In this document: positions 17,947 to 28,741 of the stretch, one piece after another | How positions within the stretch are numbered: the stretch's first letter is position 1 | Layout: the number at the start of each line of letters is the position of its first letter | Origin: Vibrio natriegens NBRC 15636 = ATCC 14048 = DSM 759 | GTDB lineage: Bacteria; Pseudomonadota; Gammaproteobacteria; Enterobacterales; Vibrionaceae | Length of the DNA: 64,000 nt | Direction of reading: 5' to 3' | Assembly (NCBI RefSeq): GCF_035621455.1 | Contig: NZ_CP141822.1 | Location: forward strand, 2,852,001-2,916,000 | Notes under the pieces: generated by a model | What the model was told of the DNA's origin: nothing | Databases searched by the model: none | What the model saw: only the letters and a program-made list of their open reading frames with translations | Position numbers and translations under genes: made by a program

Positions 17947-18966
17947 TTACTGCGGTAGAAGGCGAACGAAGTCCCCTTCCTCGACTAAAAGTGCGTCGGC
18001 AAGTTCTGGTGCTAGTACAACACTCTGTGTTTCAGGGTCATACGCTGCTTTTGCTGCTGCGGCACGGAAGTTCTCGAATGATGCGTTACACATCAGGAAG
18101 TCTTGCGTGCTGTTATGCGCTGCGATTTTTACGCGAGCACGGAACGAATGGCGCACAGATTCAACATTGCGCAGATCGCACTCTACCGTTGGACCTGCAT
18201 CGAAAATGTCGACGTAGCCACGGTTAGTAAATCCTTCACGCTCCAGAAGTTTGAGGGCCGGACGCGTTTTGTCGTGCACCTGGCCAATCACCGCTTGTGC
18301 TTCTGGGCTGAGTAAGTTGATGTAGATTGGCAGCTTAGGCATTAAGTCCGCGATAAAGCCTTTCTTACCAATACCTGTCAGGTAGTCCGCAAGAGTGAAG
18401 TCAATCGAGAAGAAGTGTTCTTGTAACCACTGCCAGAATGGAGAATTACCATTTGCATCAGAGACACCACGCATCTCAGCAAAAATGGTTTCAGAGAAAC
18501 GCTCTGGGTGCTCTGCCATCATTAAGAAACGGCATTTAGACATCAGGCGACCATTCAGACCCTGGCGGAATTTCTCACGCAAGAAAAGAGTACAGATTTC
18601 GCTGTTACCCGTGTAGTTATTACCAAACGTCAGCAACTTCACCACATTATTCACGCCTAATTTAGGCGATGAGTGAACGACTTTACTGATGTGGTAAGAG
18701 TAGAAAGGTACATCCCAACCAATAGATGCTTCGATTCCGGTCGTACCTGCAACTTCACCCGTTTCAGAGTCAAAGCCGACCATTAGGTAGCCTTCATCAC
18801 CCGGCTCATTTACGTCCGGTTTGCTAAAGCTGTACTCTGAATGTTTGATTCGATTGGTTAACAGTTCTTCGTTAACCGGTAGAGATGTAAATCCGTGACC
18901 AGACTCAACCGCACAAGTGTGCAGCGAATCATAATCCGACATCGCGATAGGGCGAACTACTAGCAT
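17947..18966 (-). CDS. astA: Arginine N-succinyltransferase AstA
   Basis: AstA transfers succinyl from succinyl-CoA to arginine, the first step of the AST catabolic pathway. The start is the ATG at 18966 ([16 protein letters not shown]), with a strong GGAGGGAG box; a longer frame to 19038 is rejected. The 339 residues contain [36 protein letters not shown] and [12 protein letters not shown], all typical of the GNAT-like AstA family. It lies between astC/argD and astD. astB and astE are not in this window. Confidence 0.96.
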   Translation of the reverse strand: MLVVRPIAMSDYDSLHTCAVESGHGFTSLPVNEELLTNRIKHSEYSFSKPDVNEPGDEGYLMVGFDSETGEVAGTTGIEASIGWDVPFYSYHISKVVHSSPKLGVNNVVKLLTFGNNYTGNSEICTLFLREKFRQGLNGRLMSKCRFLMMAEHPERFSETIFAEMRGVSDANGNSPFWQWLQEHFFSIDFTLADYLTGIGKKGFIADLMPKLPIYINLLSPEAQAVIGQVHDKTRPALKLLEREGFTNRGYVDIFDAGPTVECDLRNVESVRHSFRARVKIAAHNSTQDFLMCNASFENFRAAAAKAAYDPETQSVVLAPELADALLVEEGDFVRLLPQ

Positions 18967-19112
18967 CAATACTCCCTCCAGATGCAAGAAAATCCTAATA
19001 AACCTTAAGCAGGGATAAGAAAGTCGCAACAAATGCAACTTTCATTTCGTTACTAAAGCCTTGAGTCGGTGCTGACTGGCTTAAATTATCCCGAGTTAAG
19101 GTTATTTATATT

Positions 19113-19152
19113 TTAGGAAAAACTCCCCCGTCAGAAATCCTTAACGGGGGTA
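19113..19152 (-). terminator. Terminator-like hairpin between astC/argD and astA
   Basis: On the minus strand CCCCCGT and ACGGGGG form a GC-rich stem around a ten-base loop, followed by AGTTTTT. It lies after the astC/argD stop, inside the likely ast operon. It may partly terminate transcription and set the astC:astA ratio. Confidence 0.65.
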
Positions 19153-19182
19153 AATACGTTGACGTTTATTCTGTTGTATCGC

Positions 19183-20394
19183 TTACACTAAAGTCGCGAT
19201 CGCTTTATCCAGTTTCGCCAAACCTTCTTCAATTTCTTCTTGTGTAATAACCAGTGATGGTGTGAAACGCACGACGTTCGCGCCCGCAATCAGTACCAAC
19301 AGGCCTTCTTTACCCGCAGCGACCAATACATCACGTGCGCGACCTTTCCATTCTTCGTTCAGTGCTGCACCTAGTAATAGGCCTTTACCACGCACTTCTG
19401 AGAAGATGTTGTATTTTGCGTTGATCGCTTCCAAGCCTTCACGGAACATTGCTTCACGCTCAAGAACGCCAGCCAATGTTTCAGGCTTAGTTACTTCGTT
19501 TACCACCGCTTCAGCTACTGCACATGCCAGTGGGTTACCACCGTAAGTTGAACCGTGAGTACCAACTTTAAGGTGCTCAGCCAGTTTTGCCGTTGTTAGC
19601 ATTGCGCCGATAGGGAAACCGCCACCTAGTGATTTCGCTGTGCTTAGAATATCTGGTGTGATGCCAAGACCTTGGTACGCGTAGAAGTGACCTGTACGGC
19701 CGTTACCTGTTTGAACTTCATCAAAAATCAATAGTGCGTTGTGCTTGTCACACAGCTCACGTACTGCTTGAGCGAATTCTGGTGTTGGTGGCACGATACC
19801 GCCTTCACCTTGTAGTGGTTCCATCATCACTGCACAGGTACGGTCTGAAATGTGCGCCTGAAGTGCTTCAATGTCGTTGTAAGGTAGGTGTGTTACGTCA
19901 CCTGGCTTAGGACCAAAGCCATCAGAGTAAGCTTCCTGACCGCCCACCGTTACCGTAAAGAACGTACGGCCGTGGAAGCCTTGTTTGAATGCGATGATTT
20001 CTGATTTTTCAGGACCATGTACATCGGCAGCGTAACGACGAGCCAGTTTTAGTGCCGCTTCGTTCGCTTCTGCGCCAGAGTTAGCAAAGAAAACACGCTC
20101 AGCAAAGCTCAATTCTGTCAGCGTTTTAGCCAGACGAAGAGCTGGCTCGTTAGTCATTACGTTACTTAGGTGCCAAAGCTTCTTGCCTTGCTCAGTTAAC
20201 GCCTCTACCATCGCAGGGTGACAATGACCCAGACAGCTCACCGCAATACCACCAGCAAAGTCGATGTATTCATTACCTTCCTGATCCCAGATACGTGAAC
20301 CTTCACCTTTCACTGGGATCATTTCCATTGGGTTATAACAAGGTACCATCACCTCATCGAATAAACCGCGCTCTACTTTAATTTCCGTTGTCAT
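19183..20394 (-). CDS. astC: Acetylornithine / succinylornithine aminotransferase (ArgD/AstC)
   Basis: A PLP-dependent class III aminotransferase. In vibrios one enzyme can serve both arginine synthesis (ArgD) and the AST pathway (AstC). The 403 residues show the cofactor-binding [16 protein letters not shown] (about 106-121), the [13 protein letters not shown] segment (Asp for pyridine N) and the PLP lysine in [13 protein letters not shown] (about Lys255). Its position directly upstream of astA argues for catabolic use; whether it is the only argD cannot be seen here. An AAGGAATG box precedes the ATG. Confidence 0.93.
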   Translation of the reverse strand: MTTEIKVERGLFDEVMVPCYNPMEMIPVKGEGSRIWDQEGNEYIDFAGGIAVSCLGHCHPAMVEALTEQGKKLWHLSNVMTNEPALRLAKTLTELSFAERVFFANSGAEANEAALKLARRYAADVHGPEKSEIIAFKQGFHGRTFFTVTVGGQEAYSDGFGPKPGDVTHLPYNDIEALQAHISDRTCAVMMEPLQGEGGIVPPTPEFAQAVRELCDKHNALLIFDEVQTGNGRTGHFYAYQGLGITPDILSTAKSLGGGFPIGAMLTTAKLAEHLKVGTHGSTYGGNPLACAVAEAVVNEVTKPETLAGVLEREAMFREGLEAINAKYNIFSEVRGKGLLLGAALNEEWKGRARDVLVAAGKEGLLVLIAGANVVRFTPSLVITQEEIEEGLAKLDKAIATLV

Positions 20395-20755
20395 CGCACA
20401 TTCCTTCTTAATACCGCATGCTTAGCAGATAAGCGAACTTAATCGGTTCCCTTTACCAGCAAATAATGTTTTGCATTTAAGCTATCGCGGCATTGTATTT
20501 ACATTCAATTAACCATTTCAATAGTGATTTATTCTTTTTACATTGACTCAAAACTGCCAATAATCACCACTCGTGATTATTTATGCATGAAGAAACAAAA
20601 ATAGCGAAGATTTTTTTTATAAAAGGCTGGTAATACAGGAGCTAGAAGGAGAAAAAAGAAATGAATAAGGCGAGGCAGAATAGTGAAACGCATAGTTTTG
20701 CAATCCACTCATACCGCCTAAAAGATGAATTATTTGTTAAGAAAAGTGATCAAGA
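20395..20755. promoter_or_regulatory. Upstream region of astC/argD with possible ArgR boxes
   Basis: No gene is seen. Two segments resemble the ArgR consensus TGAATAATTATTCA at 12 of 14 positions: TGTATTTACATTCA (20494-20507) and TGATTATTTATGCA (20574-20587). Their spacing is not the usual paired arrangement, so regulation by ArgR is tentative. The remainder is AT-rich without a recognised element. Confidence 0.3.
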
Positions 20756-21343
20756 TCAGATCAGTTCACGCGCTAGAAAGTTTGCCAGCAGTTCATGGCC
20801 CTGTTCTGTTTTGATAGATTCAGGATGAAATTGCACCGCATCAATGGGCAGCGTCTTGTGTTGGTAGCCCATGATTTCATCCATACTGCCGTCTGGCAGT
20901 TCCGTCCAGGCGGTCAATTCAAACACATCAGGCAATGTTCCATTCTCAACCACAAGAGAGTGGTAGCGCGTCACAGTAAGAGGATTATTGAGGTTTTTAA
21001 ACACACTGCGGCCATTGTGACGTACCGGAGAGGTTTTGCCATGCATCACCTGTCGCGCACGTACCACGTTTCCACCAAAGGCCTGAGCAATGGCTTGATG
21101 CCCCAAACAGACACCCAGAATTGGCAGCTTACCTGCAAAGTGCTTAATCGCTTGTAACGAAATCCCCGCTTCGTTTGGCGTACAAGGACCAGGAGAGATG
21201 ACTAAGTGAGTCGGATTAAGTGCTTCAATTCCCTGAATATCGATTTCGTCATTGCGCACTACCTTTACCTCTGCGCCAAGTTCGCAAAAATACTGATAAA
21301 GGTTATAAGTGAAAGAGTCGTAGTTATCGATGATCAACAACAT
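20756..21343 (-). CDS. pabA: Aminodeoxychorismate synthase glutaminase component PabA
   Basis: PabA hydrolyses glutamine and feeds ammonia to PabB to make 4-amino-4-deoxychorismate for folate synthesis. The 195 residues are a class I glutamine amidotransferase: oxyanion strand [13 protein letters not shown], nucleophile in [16 protein letters not shown] (Cys about 79), and His-Glu in VQFHPESI near the end. TrpG is a very similar alternative, but the trp genes are absent and pabA beside argD is the common Vibrio arrangement. Confidence 0.9.
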   Translation of the reverse strand: MLLIIDNYDSFTYNLYQYFCELGAEVKVVRNDEIDIQGIEALNPTHLVISPGPCTPNEAGISLQAIKHFAGKLPILGVCLGHQAIAQAFGGNVVRARQVMHGKTSPVRHNGRSVFKNLNNPLTVTRYHSLVVENGTLPDVFELTAWTELPDGSMDEIMGYQHKTLPIDAVQFHPESIKTEQGHELLANFLARELI

Positions 21344-21506
21344 AAGGTGTCGCTTGCTCCCAATCCGTTTGGCATTACCGTCTCAACCACACTTTTGTGA
21401 TATATGGAGGGCGGTATTTTGCAACACCAAACCAGAAAGGCAAGTTTTTACTGAATAAAAAGCCCGTATATACTCACACGCGAAGTCTATTCACGGTCAA
21501 CAGATC

Positions 21507-21536
21507 AAAAAAAGCTCCGCATTACGGAGCTTTTTA
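21507..21536. terminator. trpS terminator
   Basis: AAAAAGCTCCG and CGGAGCTTTTT form an 11-bp stem around CATTA, with A/T runs on both sides. It lies 26 bp after the trpS stop and can act on both strands. Confidence 0.9.
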
Positions 21537-21561
21537 GAAGACTGTGTACTTAACGCTATGA

Positions 21562-22578
21562 CTATGGACGAGTCACAAAACCTACCGCTGCGTAAGCTTT
21601 CTTCAACGTCTCTGCTGCACGAGCCGATGCTTTTTCTGCACCTTGCTTCATCACTTCATCCATATAAGCACGATCGGCACGAATACGGTGGTATTCAGCC
21701 TGAATTGGCTCAAGCATAGCCACAACCGCTTCACCAACGTCTTTCTTGAACGGACCGTACATTTCTACACCTTTGTACTTCGCTTCGATTTCTTCAAAGC
21801 TCATACCTGTCGCCGCTGAGTACAAGCCCATCAGGTTCGCGATACCCGCTTTGCTCTCAATATCATGACGAATGCTTGGTGGTGTTTCTGTGTCTGTTTG
21901 CGCTTTATTGATCTTCTTAATGATCGACTTAGGCTCTTCAAGCAGCGTGATAACGTTCTTACGGTTATCATCTGATTTCGACATCTTCTTAGTCGCGTCC
22001 TGAAGGCTCATTACGCGCGCATTTACCGTCGGGATATATGGCTCAGGAACCGTAAAGATTGGGCTCTCTGGCGAATAGATGTTGTTGAAACGCGTTGCGA
22101 TATCACGTGCTAGCTCAAGGTGCTGCTTCTGGTCGCTACCTACTGGTACCTGATGTGCGCCATAAAGCAGAATATCCGCAGCCATAAGCACTGGGTAATC
22201 AAACAAACCAACATTCACGTCGTTCGCGTAGCGAGCTGATTTGTCTTTAAACTGAGTCATACGGCTCAGCTCACCCATCTGAGTGTAACAGTTAAGAAGC
22301 CAACCTAGTTGAGCATGCTCTGGTACGTGTGACTGAACGAATAGCGTGCTCTTCTTAGGGTCAACACCCACAGCCAGACAGATCGCCAGTGCATCCAGAG
22401 TTGCTTCATGTAGCGCTTTAGGGTCCTGACGAACCGTAATCGCATGAAGGTCTACTACACAATATTGGCAATCATAATCGTCTTGCATCTGGTGCCATTG
22501 ACGTAGAGCACCCAAGTAGTTACCGATACTTAGTTCACCTGAAGGTTGAACACCACTCAATACAATGGGTTTGCTCAT
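21562..22578 (-). CDS. trpS: Tryptophanyl-tRNA synthetase
   Basis: A class I aminoacyl-tRNA synthetase that charges tRNA-Trp. The 338 residues carry the HIGH-like signature [14 protein letters not shown] (12-25), the substrate pocket DLHAIT and [13 protein letters not shown], and the KMSKS loop as [10 protein letters not shown] (about 193-202). The length fits the bacterial family. It is transcribed after gph, about 115 nt downstream, and ends at a strong terminator. Confidence 0.98.
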   Translation of the reverse strand: MSKPIVLSGVQPSGELSIGNYLGALRQWHQMQDDYDCQYCVVDLHAITVRQDPKALHEATLDALAICLAVGVDPKKSTLFVQSHVPEHAQLGWLLNCYTQMGELSRMTQFKDKSARYANDVNVGLFDYPVLMAADILLYGAHQVPVGSDQKQHLELARDIATRFNNIYSPESPIFTVPEPYIPTVNARVMSLQDATKKMSKSDDNRKNVITLLEEPKSIIKKINKAQTDTETPPSIRHDIESKAGIANLMGLYSAATGMSFEEIEAKYKGVEMYGPFKKDVGEAVVAMLEPIQAEYHRIRADRAYMDEVMKQGAEKASARAAETLKKAYAAVGFVTRP

Positions 22579-22692
22579 TAGAATGATTCCTTTGACTTCT
22601 TAATCTAATTAAATGAAAAACCGCGCACTTTTTGATGCACGGTTAGCTCAGTGTACTCATTAACAAGTATTTTGGAAGATTTTTTGTCGCGC

Positions 22693-23379
22693 TTATGCAG
22701 AAACGGCGACAACTTCCAATAATTCCGACATCTTGTCTGCGACAAAGTCCGGATTTGATGCAGAAATTGGCTCACCATGGTTGTAACCGTAAGTTAAACC
22801 AAATGAAGTACAGCCTGCGTTTTTCGCGGCAAGGATGTCGTTTTTCGAATCCCCTACCATTAACATTTCGCCCGGTTGAATCTTATGTTTTTCCATCAAC
22901 CAGTTCAGTGCCACTGGATTTGGTTTTTTCTCAGGGAAAGCATCACCGCCCAACACATCGACAAAGTAATGGGCAATGCCATGTTGCTCCAGGATATGCG
23001 GTACAAACTTAGAAGGTTTGTTCGTAACGACTGCAAGGGTAAAACCCGCCTGGTGCAACTCTGCCAGTGTCTCTTTTACTGTTGGGTAAAGGTGACTCAG
23101 TTTATGACCACTCTGCTCGTAAAACTCATCAAACAGTTCTCGCGCTTCTGCACGTAGCTCTTCACTCAGTTCAGGGTTGATGGTCAGACTTTGACTCAAT
23201 GAGCGACCAATGAGTACATCTGCGCCATTCCCGACATAGTCACGAACTTGCTCTATTGATACCGATGGGTAACCAAGTGCCTGAACAGCCTGGTCTGCCG
23301 CGATGGCCAAATCGGGTACGCTATCAAGTAATGTACCGTCTAGGTCAAAGGCGATGAATTTTATAGATTGTTGAGTCAT
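22693..23379 (-). CDS. gph: Phosphoglycolate phosphatase
   Basis: A HAD-family hydrolase that dephosphorylates 2-phosphoglycolate, a product of DNA repair and oxygenase side reactions. The ATG at 23379 (MTQQSIKFIAFDLDGTLLDS) has a GGGAAG box; the longer frame is rejected. The 228 residues show HAD motif I FDLDGTLLDS (nucleophile Asp in DLDGT), motif II VVTNKPSK and motif IV MLMVGDSKNDI. In E. coli it is preceded by rpe and dam; here rlmB is directly upstream. Confidence 0.95.
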   Translation of the reverse strand: MTQQSIKFIAFDLDGTLLDSVPDLAIAADQAVQALGYPSVSIEQVRDYVGNGADVLIGRSLSQSLTINPELSEELRAEARELFDEFYEQSGHKLSHLYPTVKETLAELHQAGFTLAVVTNKPSKFVPHILEQHGIAHYFVDVLGGDAFPEKKPNPVALNWLMEKHKIQPGEMLMVGDSKNDILAAKNAGCTSFGLTYGYNHGEPISASNPDFVADKMSELLEVVAVSA

Positions 23380-23471
23380 AACTTCCCTACGCATGAGCTA
23401 AAAATAACAAAGGATGGTTGCCCATCCTGAGTTTTGGTCATTGTCACTGACCTTTAAAATTGGTTCTACGC

Positions 23472-24215
23472 CTATTTTGAGGCTAGTCGCTGACGCACCG
23501 CTTCAAACAAACAGATGCCAGACGCAACCGATACGTTCAGGCTTGATACACTACCTGCCATTGGGATTTTAATCAAATCATCACAGGTTTCACGTGTCAA
23601 GCGGCGCATACCATCGCCTTCTGCGCCCATTACAATTGCCAGAGGCCCTGTCAGTTTCGCTTGGTAAATATCGTGTGTCGCTTCACCAGCAGTACCAACA
23701 AACCAGATGCCTTGCTCTTGCAGCGTACGCATCGTGCGAGCTAGGTTAGTTACACGAATCAGTGGCACCACTTCAGCTGCGCCACACGCGACCTTACTTA
23801 CTGTCGCGTTCATCGGTGCCGAGCGATCTTTTGGCACGATAATAGCTGCTACGCCAGCAGCATCCGCATTACGCAGACACGCACCAAGATTGTGTGGATC
23901 CGTCACACCATCCAGCACAAGTAAAAGCGGTGATTCATGTTGCGCCAGAATCGCATCAATGTCATTTTCATTCAGCTGCTTTGCCGCTTTTACGCGTGCG
24001 ATGATGCCTTGGTGGTTCGCACCTTGTGCTTTATCATCCAAGGTCTTACGTGTCATTTGCTGAATGGAAACGCCACATACCTGTAAATCGTTCAGGATTG
24101 GCATTAAACGATCATCTTGGCGCCCTTTTAGCACGTACGCTTCGATAAATCGTTCTGGTTCACGTTCCAATACCGCTTTCACGGCATGAATACCGTAAAT
24201 AAAATCGTTACTCAT
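23472..24215 (-). CDS. rlmB: 23S rRNA (guanosine-2'-O-)-methyltransferase RlmB
   Basis: A SPOUT-class methyltransferase that modifies G2251 of 23S rRNA. The 247 residues have an N-terminal substrate-binding domain ([17 protein letters not shown]) and the SpoU catalytic domain. SpoU signatures are [21 protein letters not shown] (in the 95-120 region), [13 protein letters not shown] and [15 protein letters not shown], the last forming the trefoil knot. It follows rnr by about 100 nt, the standard rnr-rlmB pair. Confidence 0.97.
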   Translation of the reverse strand: MSNDFIYGIHAVKAVLEREPERFIEAYVLKGRQDDRLMPILNDLQVCGVSIQQMTRKTLDDKAQGANHQGIIARVKAAKQLNENDIDAILAQHESPLLLVLDGVTDPHNLGACLRNADAAGVAAIIVPKDRSAPMNATVSKVACGAAEVVPLIRVTNLARTMRTLQEQGIWFVGTAGEATHDIYQAKLTGPLAIVMGAEGDGMRRLTRETCDDLIKIPMAGSVSSLNVSVASGICLFEAVRQRLASK

Positions 24216-24278
24216 TATTTAACCTGTTGTTCTGATGACACCAATAGGAATCAATCTCATAAGTTGGTATCAGTGCCT

Positions 24279-24308
24279 TAGCCAGTCCAGCAACCACCAG
24301 ACTGGCTA
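24279..24308 (-). other. Hairpin between rnr and rlmB
   Basis: TAGCCAGTC and GACTGGCTA form a perfect nine-pair stem around a 12-base loop, directly after the rnr stop. There is no T run, so it is more likely an RNA-stability or processing signal than a terminator. Confidence 0.45.
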
Positions 24309-24314
24309 TTCAGC

Positions 24315-26834
24315 CTACGACTCGTCTTGTTTCGAGCGTTTGGTTTTCTTTGGCTTACTGTGTGGCTTTTTCTTACTCGCTTTTCTTACTTTAGGCTTCT
24401 TTTTGCCTTCCGTTTCACCATTCCTAGTACCGCGCTTAGGACCATTGCGCTGGCCTCCTGCTGCACTTTCTTCCGGGCGTTTGGTCGGTTCAATTGCAGG
24501 AACGGCACGCACTGCACCACCTTCTTTCGATGAGGAACGTGTCGCTGCGCGTTTTTTCTCTTTCGCTTTACGTTTTGCTTCTGCCGCTCGTTTCTTCGCG
24601 GTCTTACCTTCGCCGCGTAGCTTACGACTTGTTTCGACCAATTCAAAGTCAATTTGTTTATCATTTAAGTTTACGGCTAACACTTTGACTTTTACCGCGT
24701 CACCTAAGCGATAGATATTACCGAAGCTTTCACCGATAAGTCTTTGACCAATCGGATCAAACTGGTAGTAGTCATTTGCCAAGGTCGAAATGTGCACTAA
24801 ACCATCAATATGCAGATCGGTTAGACGAACAAAGAAACCAAAACTGGTCACGTTAGCGATCACACCGTCTAACTCATCCCCAACATGGTCTTGCATGTAC
24901 TCACATTTCAGCCAGTCGGCGACGTCGCGAGTTGCATCATCGGCTCGACGCTCAGTCATGGAGCATTGTTCACCATAGAAGTCCATGTCATCAAACGAGT
25001 AATGGTAGCCACCGGTTGGTGTCCAGCGATCTTGATTTCGGCCTTCGTGTTTGGCAATCAGATACTTGATAGCTCGGTGCAACAGCAAATCCGGGTAACG
25101 ACGAATTGGCGAGGTGAAGTGAGCATATCGCTGTAGCGCCAGACCAAAGTGACCGGCATTGTCAGCGTTATACACCGCTTGTTTCATCGAGCGCAGCAAC
25201 ATGGTTTGAATCAACTCTTGATCCGGACGATCGCCAACCTGGCTCATCAGATGCGCGTAATCGGTTGGTGACGGCTCCAGACCACCGCCAAGCTCTAAGC
25301 CAAGCTCAGCAAGGAAGTCACGGAATCCCATCAGGCGTTCTTCCCCAGGCGTTTCATGGATACGGTATAACGCAGGCTCTTTGGCTTTTTCCACCAGTGA
25401 TGCCGACGCAATGTTCGCCATGATCATGCACTCTTCGATCAGTTTGTGGGCATCGTTACGTTCCACAGGTTCAATGCTTTCAATCTTGCGCTCAGCATTG
25501 AAGATGAACTTGGTTTCGACGGTTTCGAATTCAATCGCACCACGCTGCTCACGAGCTCCTTTCAGCACTTTGTACATGCTGTGCAGTTCTTCAAGATGCG
25601 GAACCAGCTCTTTGTAACGCTCACGTAGTTCTTCATCACCTTCCAAAATGTGATGCACTTTGGTGTAAGTCAGACGAGCATGTGAGTTCATCACCGCTTC
25701 ATAATGCTTGTAACCAGACAGCTTACCCGTTTCTGAAATGGTCATCTCACACACCATACACAAGCGATCCACTTGTGGGTTCAGCGAGCATAGACCATTA
25801 GAAAGCACTTCCGGCAACATTGGGACAACCTGAGATGGGAAGTAGACGGAGTTACCACGATTGATCGCTTCTTTGTCCAAAGCCGAATCCGGACGCACGT
25901 AGTAACTTACGTCAGCAATGGCAACCCAAAGACGCCAGCCACCGCTTTTCTTCTTCTCACAGAAAACCGCATCATCGAAGTCACGCGCGTCTTCACCATC
26001 AATCGTAACCAATGGTAATTCACGCAGATCAACACGACCTTCTTTAGCCTCTTCCGGAACTTCTTCGCCAAGATTAGCGACTTGCTGATTGACCTCTTCA
26101 GGCCACTCATGAGGAATTTGATGGGTGCGAATCGCAATTTGAGTTTCCATACCCGGCGCCATGTTTTCGCCCAGTACTTCGACCACTTTTCCCATCATGC
26201 CGCGCGAACGTGAACCGCGATCGGTGATTTCAATCACCACGACGTTACCCATACGGGCACCCGCTTTGTGTTCATTCGGGATCAGAATATCCTGACTGAT
26301 GCGCGAGTCATCAGGCACAACATACGAGTAACCGTATTCAAGGAAAAAGCGTCCGACGATTTGATCATTCCGCTCTTCAAGCACACGCACTAAGCGACCT
26401 TCACGTCGACCACGTTTGCTGTTGTCAGTTGGCTGAACCAGCACATAATCGCCATGAATAATGTTCTTCATCTGATGGTGTGGAAGTACAATATCATTAT
26501 CCTTGCCGACACTGCCTTCTGGACGCACCCAGCCGTGACCGTCTTTATGGCCGATCACGTAACCTTTCACCATTTCCAGCTTTTCAGGTAATGCGTAGCA
26601 CTGACGACGAGTGAACACTAGCTGGCCATCTCGTTCCATCGCACGTAAACGACGACGCAACCCTTCGTATTGCTCTTCGCCTTCTAGCTTTAACGCTTCA
26701 AACAGGTCATTGCGGTTCATTGGAACGCCTGCTTGGGTTAAGAACTCGATAATGAACTCTCGGCTTGGAATTGGATTTTCGTAATTCTGGGATTCACGAT
26801 CTGCGAATGGATCGTTTGGAATATTGTCTGACAT
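24315..26834 (-). CDS. rnr: Ribonuclease R
   Basis: RNase R is a processive 3'-5' exoribonuclease that degrades structured RNA and acts in rRNA quality control. The ATG at 26834 ([14 protein letters not shown]) is preferred over a GTG six bases upstream. The 839 residues contain an N-terminal winged-helix domain (about 25-90), cold-shock OB folds, the RNB catalytic domain ([12 protein letters not shown], the metal-binding Asp cluster near 280, and [13 protein letters not shown]), an S1 domain (about 645-730) and a very basic Lys/Arg-rich tail. A short palindrome covers the start codon region. Confidence 0.97.
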   Translation of the reverse strand: MSDNIPNDPFADRESQNYENPIPSREFIIEFLTQAGVPMNRNDLFEALKLEGEEQYEGLRRRLRAMERDGQLVFTRRQCYALPEKLEMVKGYVIGHKDGHGWVRPEGSVGKDNDIVLPHHQMKNIIHGDYVLVQPTDNSKRGRREGRLVRVLEERNDQIVGRFFLEYGYSYVVPDDSRISQDILIPNEHKAGARMGNVVVIEITDRGSRSRGMMGKVVEVLGENMAPGMETQIAIRTHQIPHEWPEEVNQQVANLGEEVPEEAKEGRVDLRELPLVTIDGEDARDFDDAVFCEKKKSGGWRLWVAIADVSYYVRPDSALDKEAINRGNSVYFPSQVVPMLPEVLSNGLCSLNPQVDRLCMVCEMTISETGKLSGYKHYEAVMNSHARLTYTKVHHILEGDEELRERYKELVPHLEELHSMYKVLKGAREQRGAIEFETVETKFIFNAERKIESIEPVERNDAHKLIEECMIMANIASASLVEKAKEPALYRIHETPGEERLMGFRDFLAELGLELGGGLEPSPTDYAHLMSQVGDRPDQELIQTMLLRSMKQAVYNADNAGHFGLALQRYAHFTSPIRRYPDLLLHRAIKYLIAKHEGRNQDRWTPTGGYHYSFDDMDFYGEQCSMTERRADDATRDVADWLKCEYMQDHVGDELDGVIANVTSFGFFVRLTDLHIDGLVHISTLANDYYQFDPIGQRLIGESFGNIYRLGDAVKVKVLAVNLNDKQIDFELVETSRKLRGEGKTAKKRAAEAKRKAKEKKRAATRSSSKEGGAVRAVPAIEPTKRPEESAAGGQRNGPKRGTRNGETEGKKKPKVRKASKKKPHSKPKKTKRSKQDES

Positions 26835-26846
26835 AGGCACGCCTAT
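26833..26846. repeat. Palindrome overlapping the rnr start
   Basis: ATAGGC and GCCTAT are separated by two bases and cover the rnr start codon region. It could be a protein-binding dyad, or a small hairpin that limits ribosome access. Confidence 0.35.
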
Positions 26847-26950
26847 CTAGCAAGGAAGGTATAGAGCTAGTATATCCGAGTCTCTCGATAAGCTACAGAA
26901 TTGCTTTGAAAAAAGAACGATCGAGATCGGCACTAAACAGACAAGATAGT

Positions 26951-27376
26951 TTATGGACGCTCTAATAAGATCAAAAGCTCAGAATTGTCCCTGAGTAACT
27001 CTTCAATCGTGCAGTAATCCAATTCCGCTAAGAAAGCGCTTTTGGCTTTCGCTAACTTATCTTTCAGTCGACAGGCTGGCGTGATGTGGCAAAAATCTGC
27101 GCTGCAGTTCACCAAATCTAACGGTTCCAAATCGCGGACAACACCACCAACCGTGATCTCAGCAGCAGGCTTCATCAGACGGATACCGCCATTCTTGCCA
27201 CGTACAGTCTGTACATAACCCAATTGACCAAGCCGGTTAATCACCTTAACCATATGGTTACGTGATACACCAAATAAATCAGTCACTTCAGTGATATTTG
27301 TCAACTCATCTTTTGGCAATGAAGCCAGATAGATCAAGGTTCTCAGCGCGTAATCGGTGAAGCTGGTTAACTGCAT
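26951..27376 (-). CDS. nsrR: Nitric-oxide-sensing repressor NsrR
   Basis: NsrR is an Rrf2-family repressor that loses DNA binding when NO reacts with its iron-sulfur cluster. The 141 residues have a winged helix (about 10-60, with [23 protein letters not shown]) and the three cluster cysteines C91, C96 and C102 (spacing CX4CX5C). The glycine-rich wing RGKNGGIRL is also typical. It diverges from hmp, and two NsrR operators lie between them. In E. coli nsrR precedes rnr; the same order is kept here. Confidence 0.97.
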   Translation of the reverse strand: MQLTSFTDYALRTLIYLASLPKDELTNITEVTDLFGVSRNHMVKVINRLGQLGYVQTVRGKNGGIRLMKPAAEITVGGVVRDLEPLDLVNCSADFCHITPACRLKDKLAKAKSAFLAELDYCTIEELLRDNSELLILLERP

Positions 27377-27423
27377 ATTGCTATCCTCTCTAATAGGAAA
27401 AGTGTAAATCTTTTCTTGATTGA

Positions 27424-27446
27424 AAGATACATTTGAGATACAACTT
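27424..27446. promoter_or_regulatory. NsrR operator 1 upstream of hmp
   Basis: A 23-bp dyad with half-sites AAGATACATTT and GATACAACTT, agreeing closely with the known NsrR consensus (AAGATGYATTT-N-AAATRCATCTT). It is about 40 bp from the hmp ATG and in the nsrR-hmp divergent region. Confidence 0.85.
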
Positions 27447-27448
27447 TA

Positions 27449-27471
27449 AACATGCATTATAAATACAACTT
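27449..27471. promoter_or_regulatory. NsrR operator 2 upstream of hmp
   Basis: A second 23-bp dyad (AACATGCATTA and AAATACAACTT), 25 bp centre-to-centre from the first. It lies just before the hmp ribosome binding site, so bound NsrR would block transcription of hmp. Confidence 0.8.
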
Positions 27472-27486
27472 AAATTAGGAAGCCCC

Positions 27487-28671
27487 ATGCTCAGCAATCA
27501 GACCATTGAAATCGTAAAAGCAACCGCACCACTTATCGCCGAAACAGGACCAAAACTGACCGCACATTTTTATGATCGTATGTTTACTCACAACCCTGAG
27601 TTAAAAGACATTTTTAACATGAGCAACCAGCGCAATGGTGATCAGCGTGAAGCGTTATTTAATGCTATCTGTGCATACGCGGCGAATATTGAAAATTTAC
27701 CGGCTCTGCTTGGTGCGGTAGAAAAAATTGCGCATAAACACACCAGCTTTTTGATCACAGCGGACCAATATCAAATTGTCGGTTCACATCTATTAGCAAC
27801 CATTGACGAACTATTCAATCCGGGTCAGGAAGTATTGGATGCATGGGCAGAAGCTTATGGCGTGCTAGCCAATGTGTTCATTCAAAGAGAAGAGCAAATT
27901 TATCAGGCGAATGAAGCCTTGGAAGGTGGCTGGCGTGGATTGCGTGAATTCGAACTTGTCACAAAACAAGCAGAAAGCGAACACATCTGCAGTTTTGTGT
28001 TTAAACCAACAGATGGTCTTAACGTCGCAGCCTATAAGCCAGGGCAATATGTGGGTATCTACATCAACAGCGATAAGTTTGATAACCAAGAGATCCGCCA
28101 ATACAGCCTCTCTTCTGCGGCACAAGAGAACACGTACCGCATCTCGGTTAAACGTGAACAAGATGGTAAGGTATCCAACTATCTGCACGATGAGCTTAAC
28201 GTTGGCGATAAAGTAAAACTGGTCGCTCCGGCGGGTGACTTCTTTATGGACGTAGAATCGAACACTCCTGTCGTACTGCTCTCTGCTGGCGTAGGCTTAA
28301 CGCCGACACTTTCTATGCTGGAGAGCTTGTCTGCGCATCAAGCGCCAGTAACTTGGGTACACGCGACGGAAAATGGTCAACAGCATGCCTTTAAGCAGCA
28401 TGTGAACCAAATTGTCAGCTCACAAGATAACGTCAATGCGCTTGTCTGGTATAACCAACCGACAGCCGAAGATAAACTTGGTGAAGACTACCACTTCACT
28501 GGTTTCGTCAACCTAAAGGAAATTGAAGCTGCGCTTAAGCAAACCAATGTTCAGATTTACTTCTGCGGCCCTGTTGGGTTTATGCAGTATGTCGCCAAGC
28601 AGCTTATCGACCTTGGCGTTCCACAAGAACAGTTTCATTACGAGTGCTTTGGCCCACATAAAGTCATTTAA
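27487..28671 (+). CDS. hmp: Flavohaemoprotein, nitric oxide dioxygenase
   Basis: Hmp oxidises nitric oxide to nitrate with O2 and NAD(P)H. The 394 residues contain a globin domain (about 1-138, proximal His in [10 protein letters not shown]), an FAD-binding ferredoxin-reductase domain (about 150-255, [10 protein letters not shown] and YISV-type flavin motif) and an NAD-binding domain (about 260-394, [15 protein letters not shown] and [11 protein letters not shown]). An AGGAAG box precedes the ATG. It is divergent from its repressor nsrR and monocistronic, ending at a bidirectional terminator. Confidence 0.98.
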   Translation: MLSNQTIEIVKATAPLIAETGPKLTAHFYDRMFTHNPELKDIFNMSNQRNGDQREALFNAICAYAANIENLPALLGAVEKIAHKHTSFLITADQYQIVGSHLLATIDELFNPGQEVLDAWAEAYGVLANVFIQREEQIYQANEALEGGWRGLREFELVTKQAESEHICSFVFKPTDGLNVAAYKPGQYVGIYINSDKFDNQEIRQYSLSSAAQENTYRISVKREQDGKVSNYLHDELNVGDKVKLVAPAGDFFMDVESNTPVVLLSAGVGLTPTLSMLESLSAHQAPVTWVHATENGQQHAFKQHVNQIVSSQDNVNALVWYNQPTAEDKLGEDYHFTGFVNLKEIEAALKQTNVQIYFCGPVGFMQYVAKQLIDLGVPQEQFHYECFGPHKVI

Positions 28672-28691
28672 AGTCATATCGTTAAAAACAG

Positions 28692-28716
28692 CAAAGCCCA
28701 CATCTGTGGGCTTTGT
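28692..28716. terminator. Bidirectional terminator between hmp and motX
   Basis: CAAAGCCCAC and GTGGGCTTTG form a ten-pair stem around ATCT. Moderate T tracts follow on both strands, suiting the convergent hmp and motX genes. Confidence 0.8.
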
Positions 28717-28741
28717 TGTATGTATTCAATCGTGAGCAATT

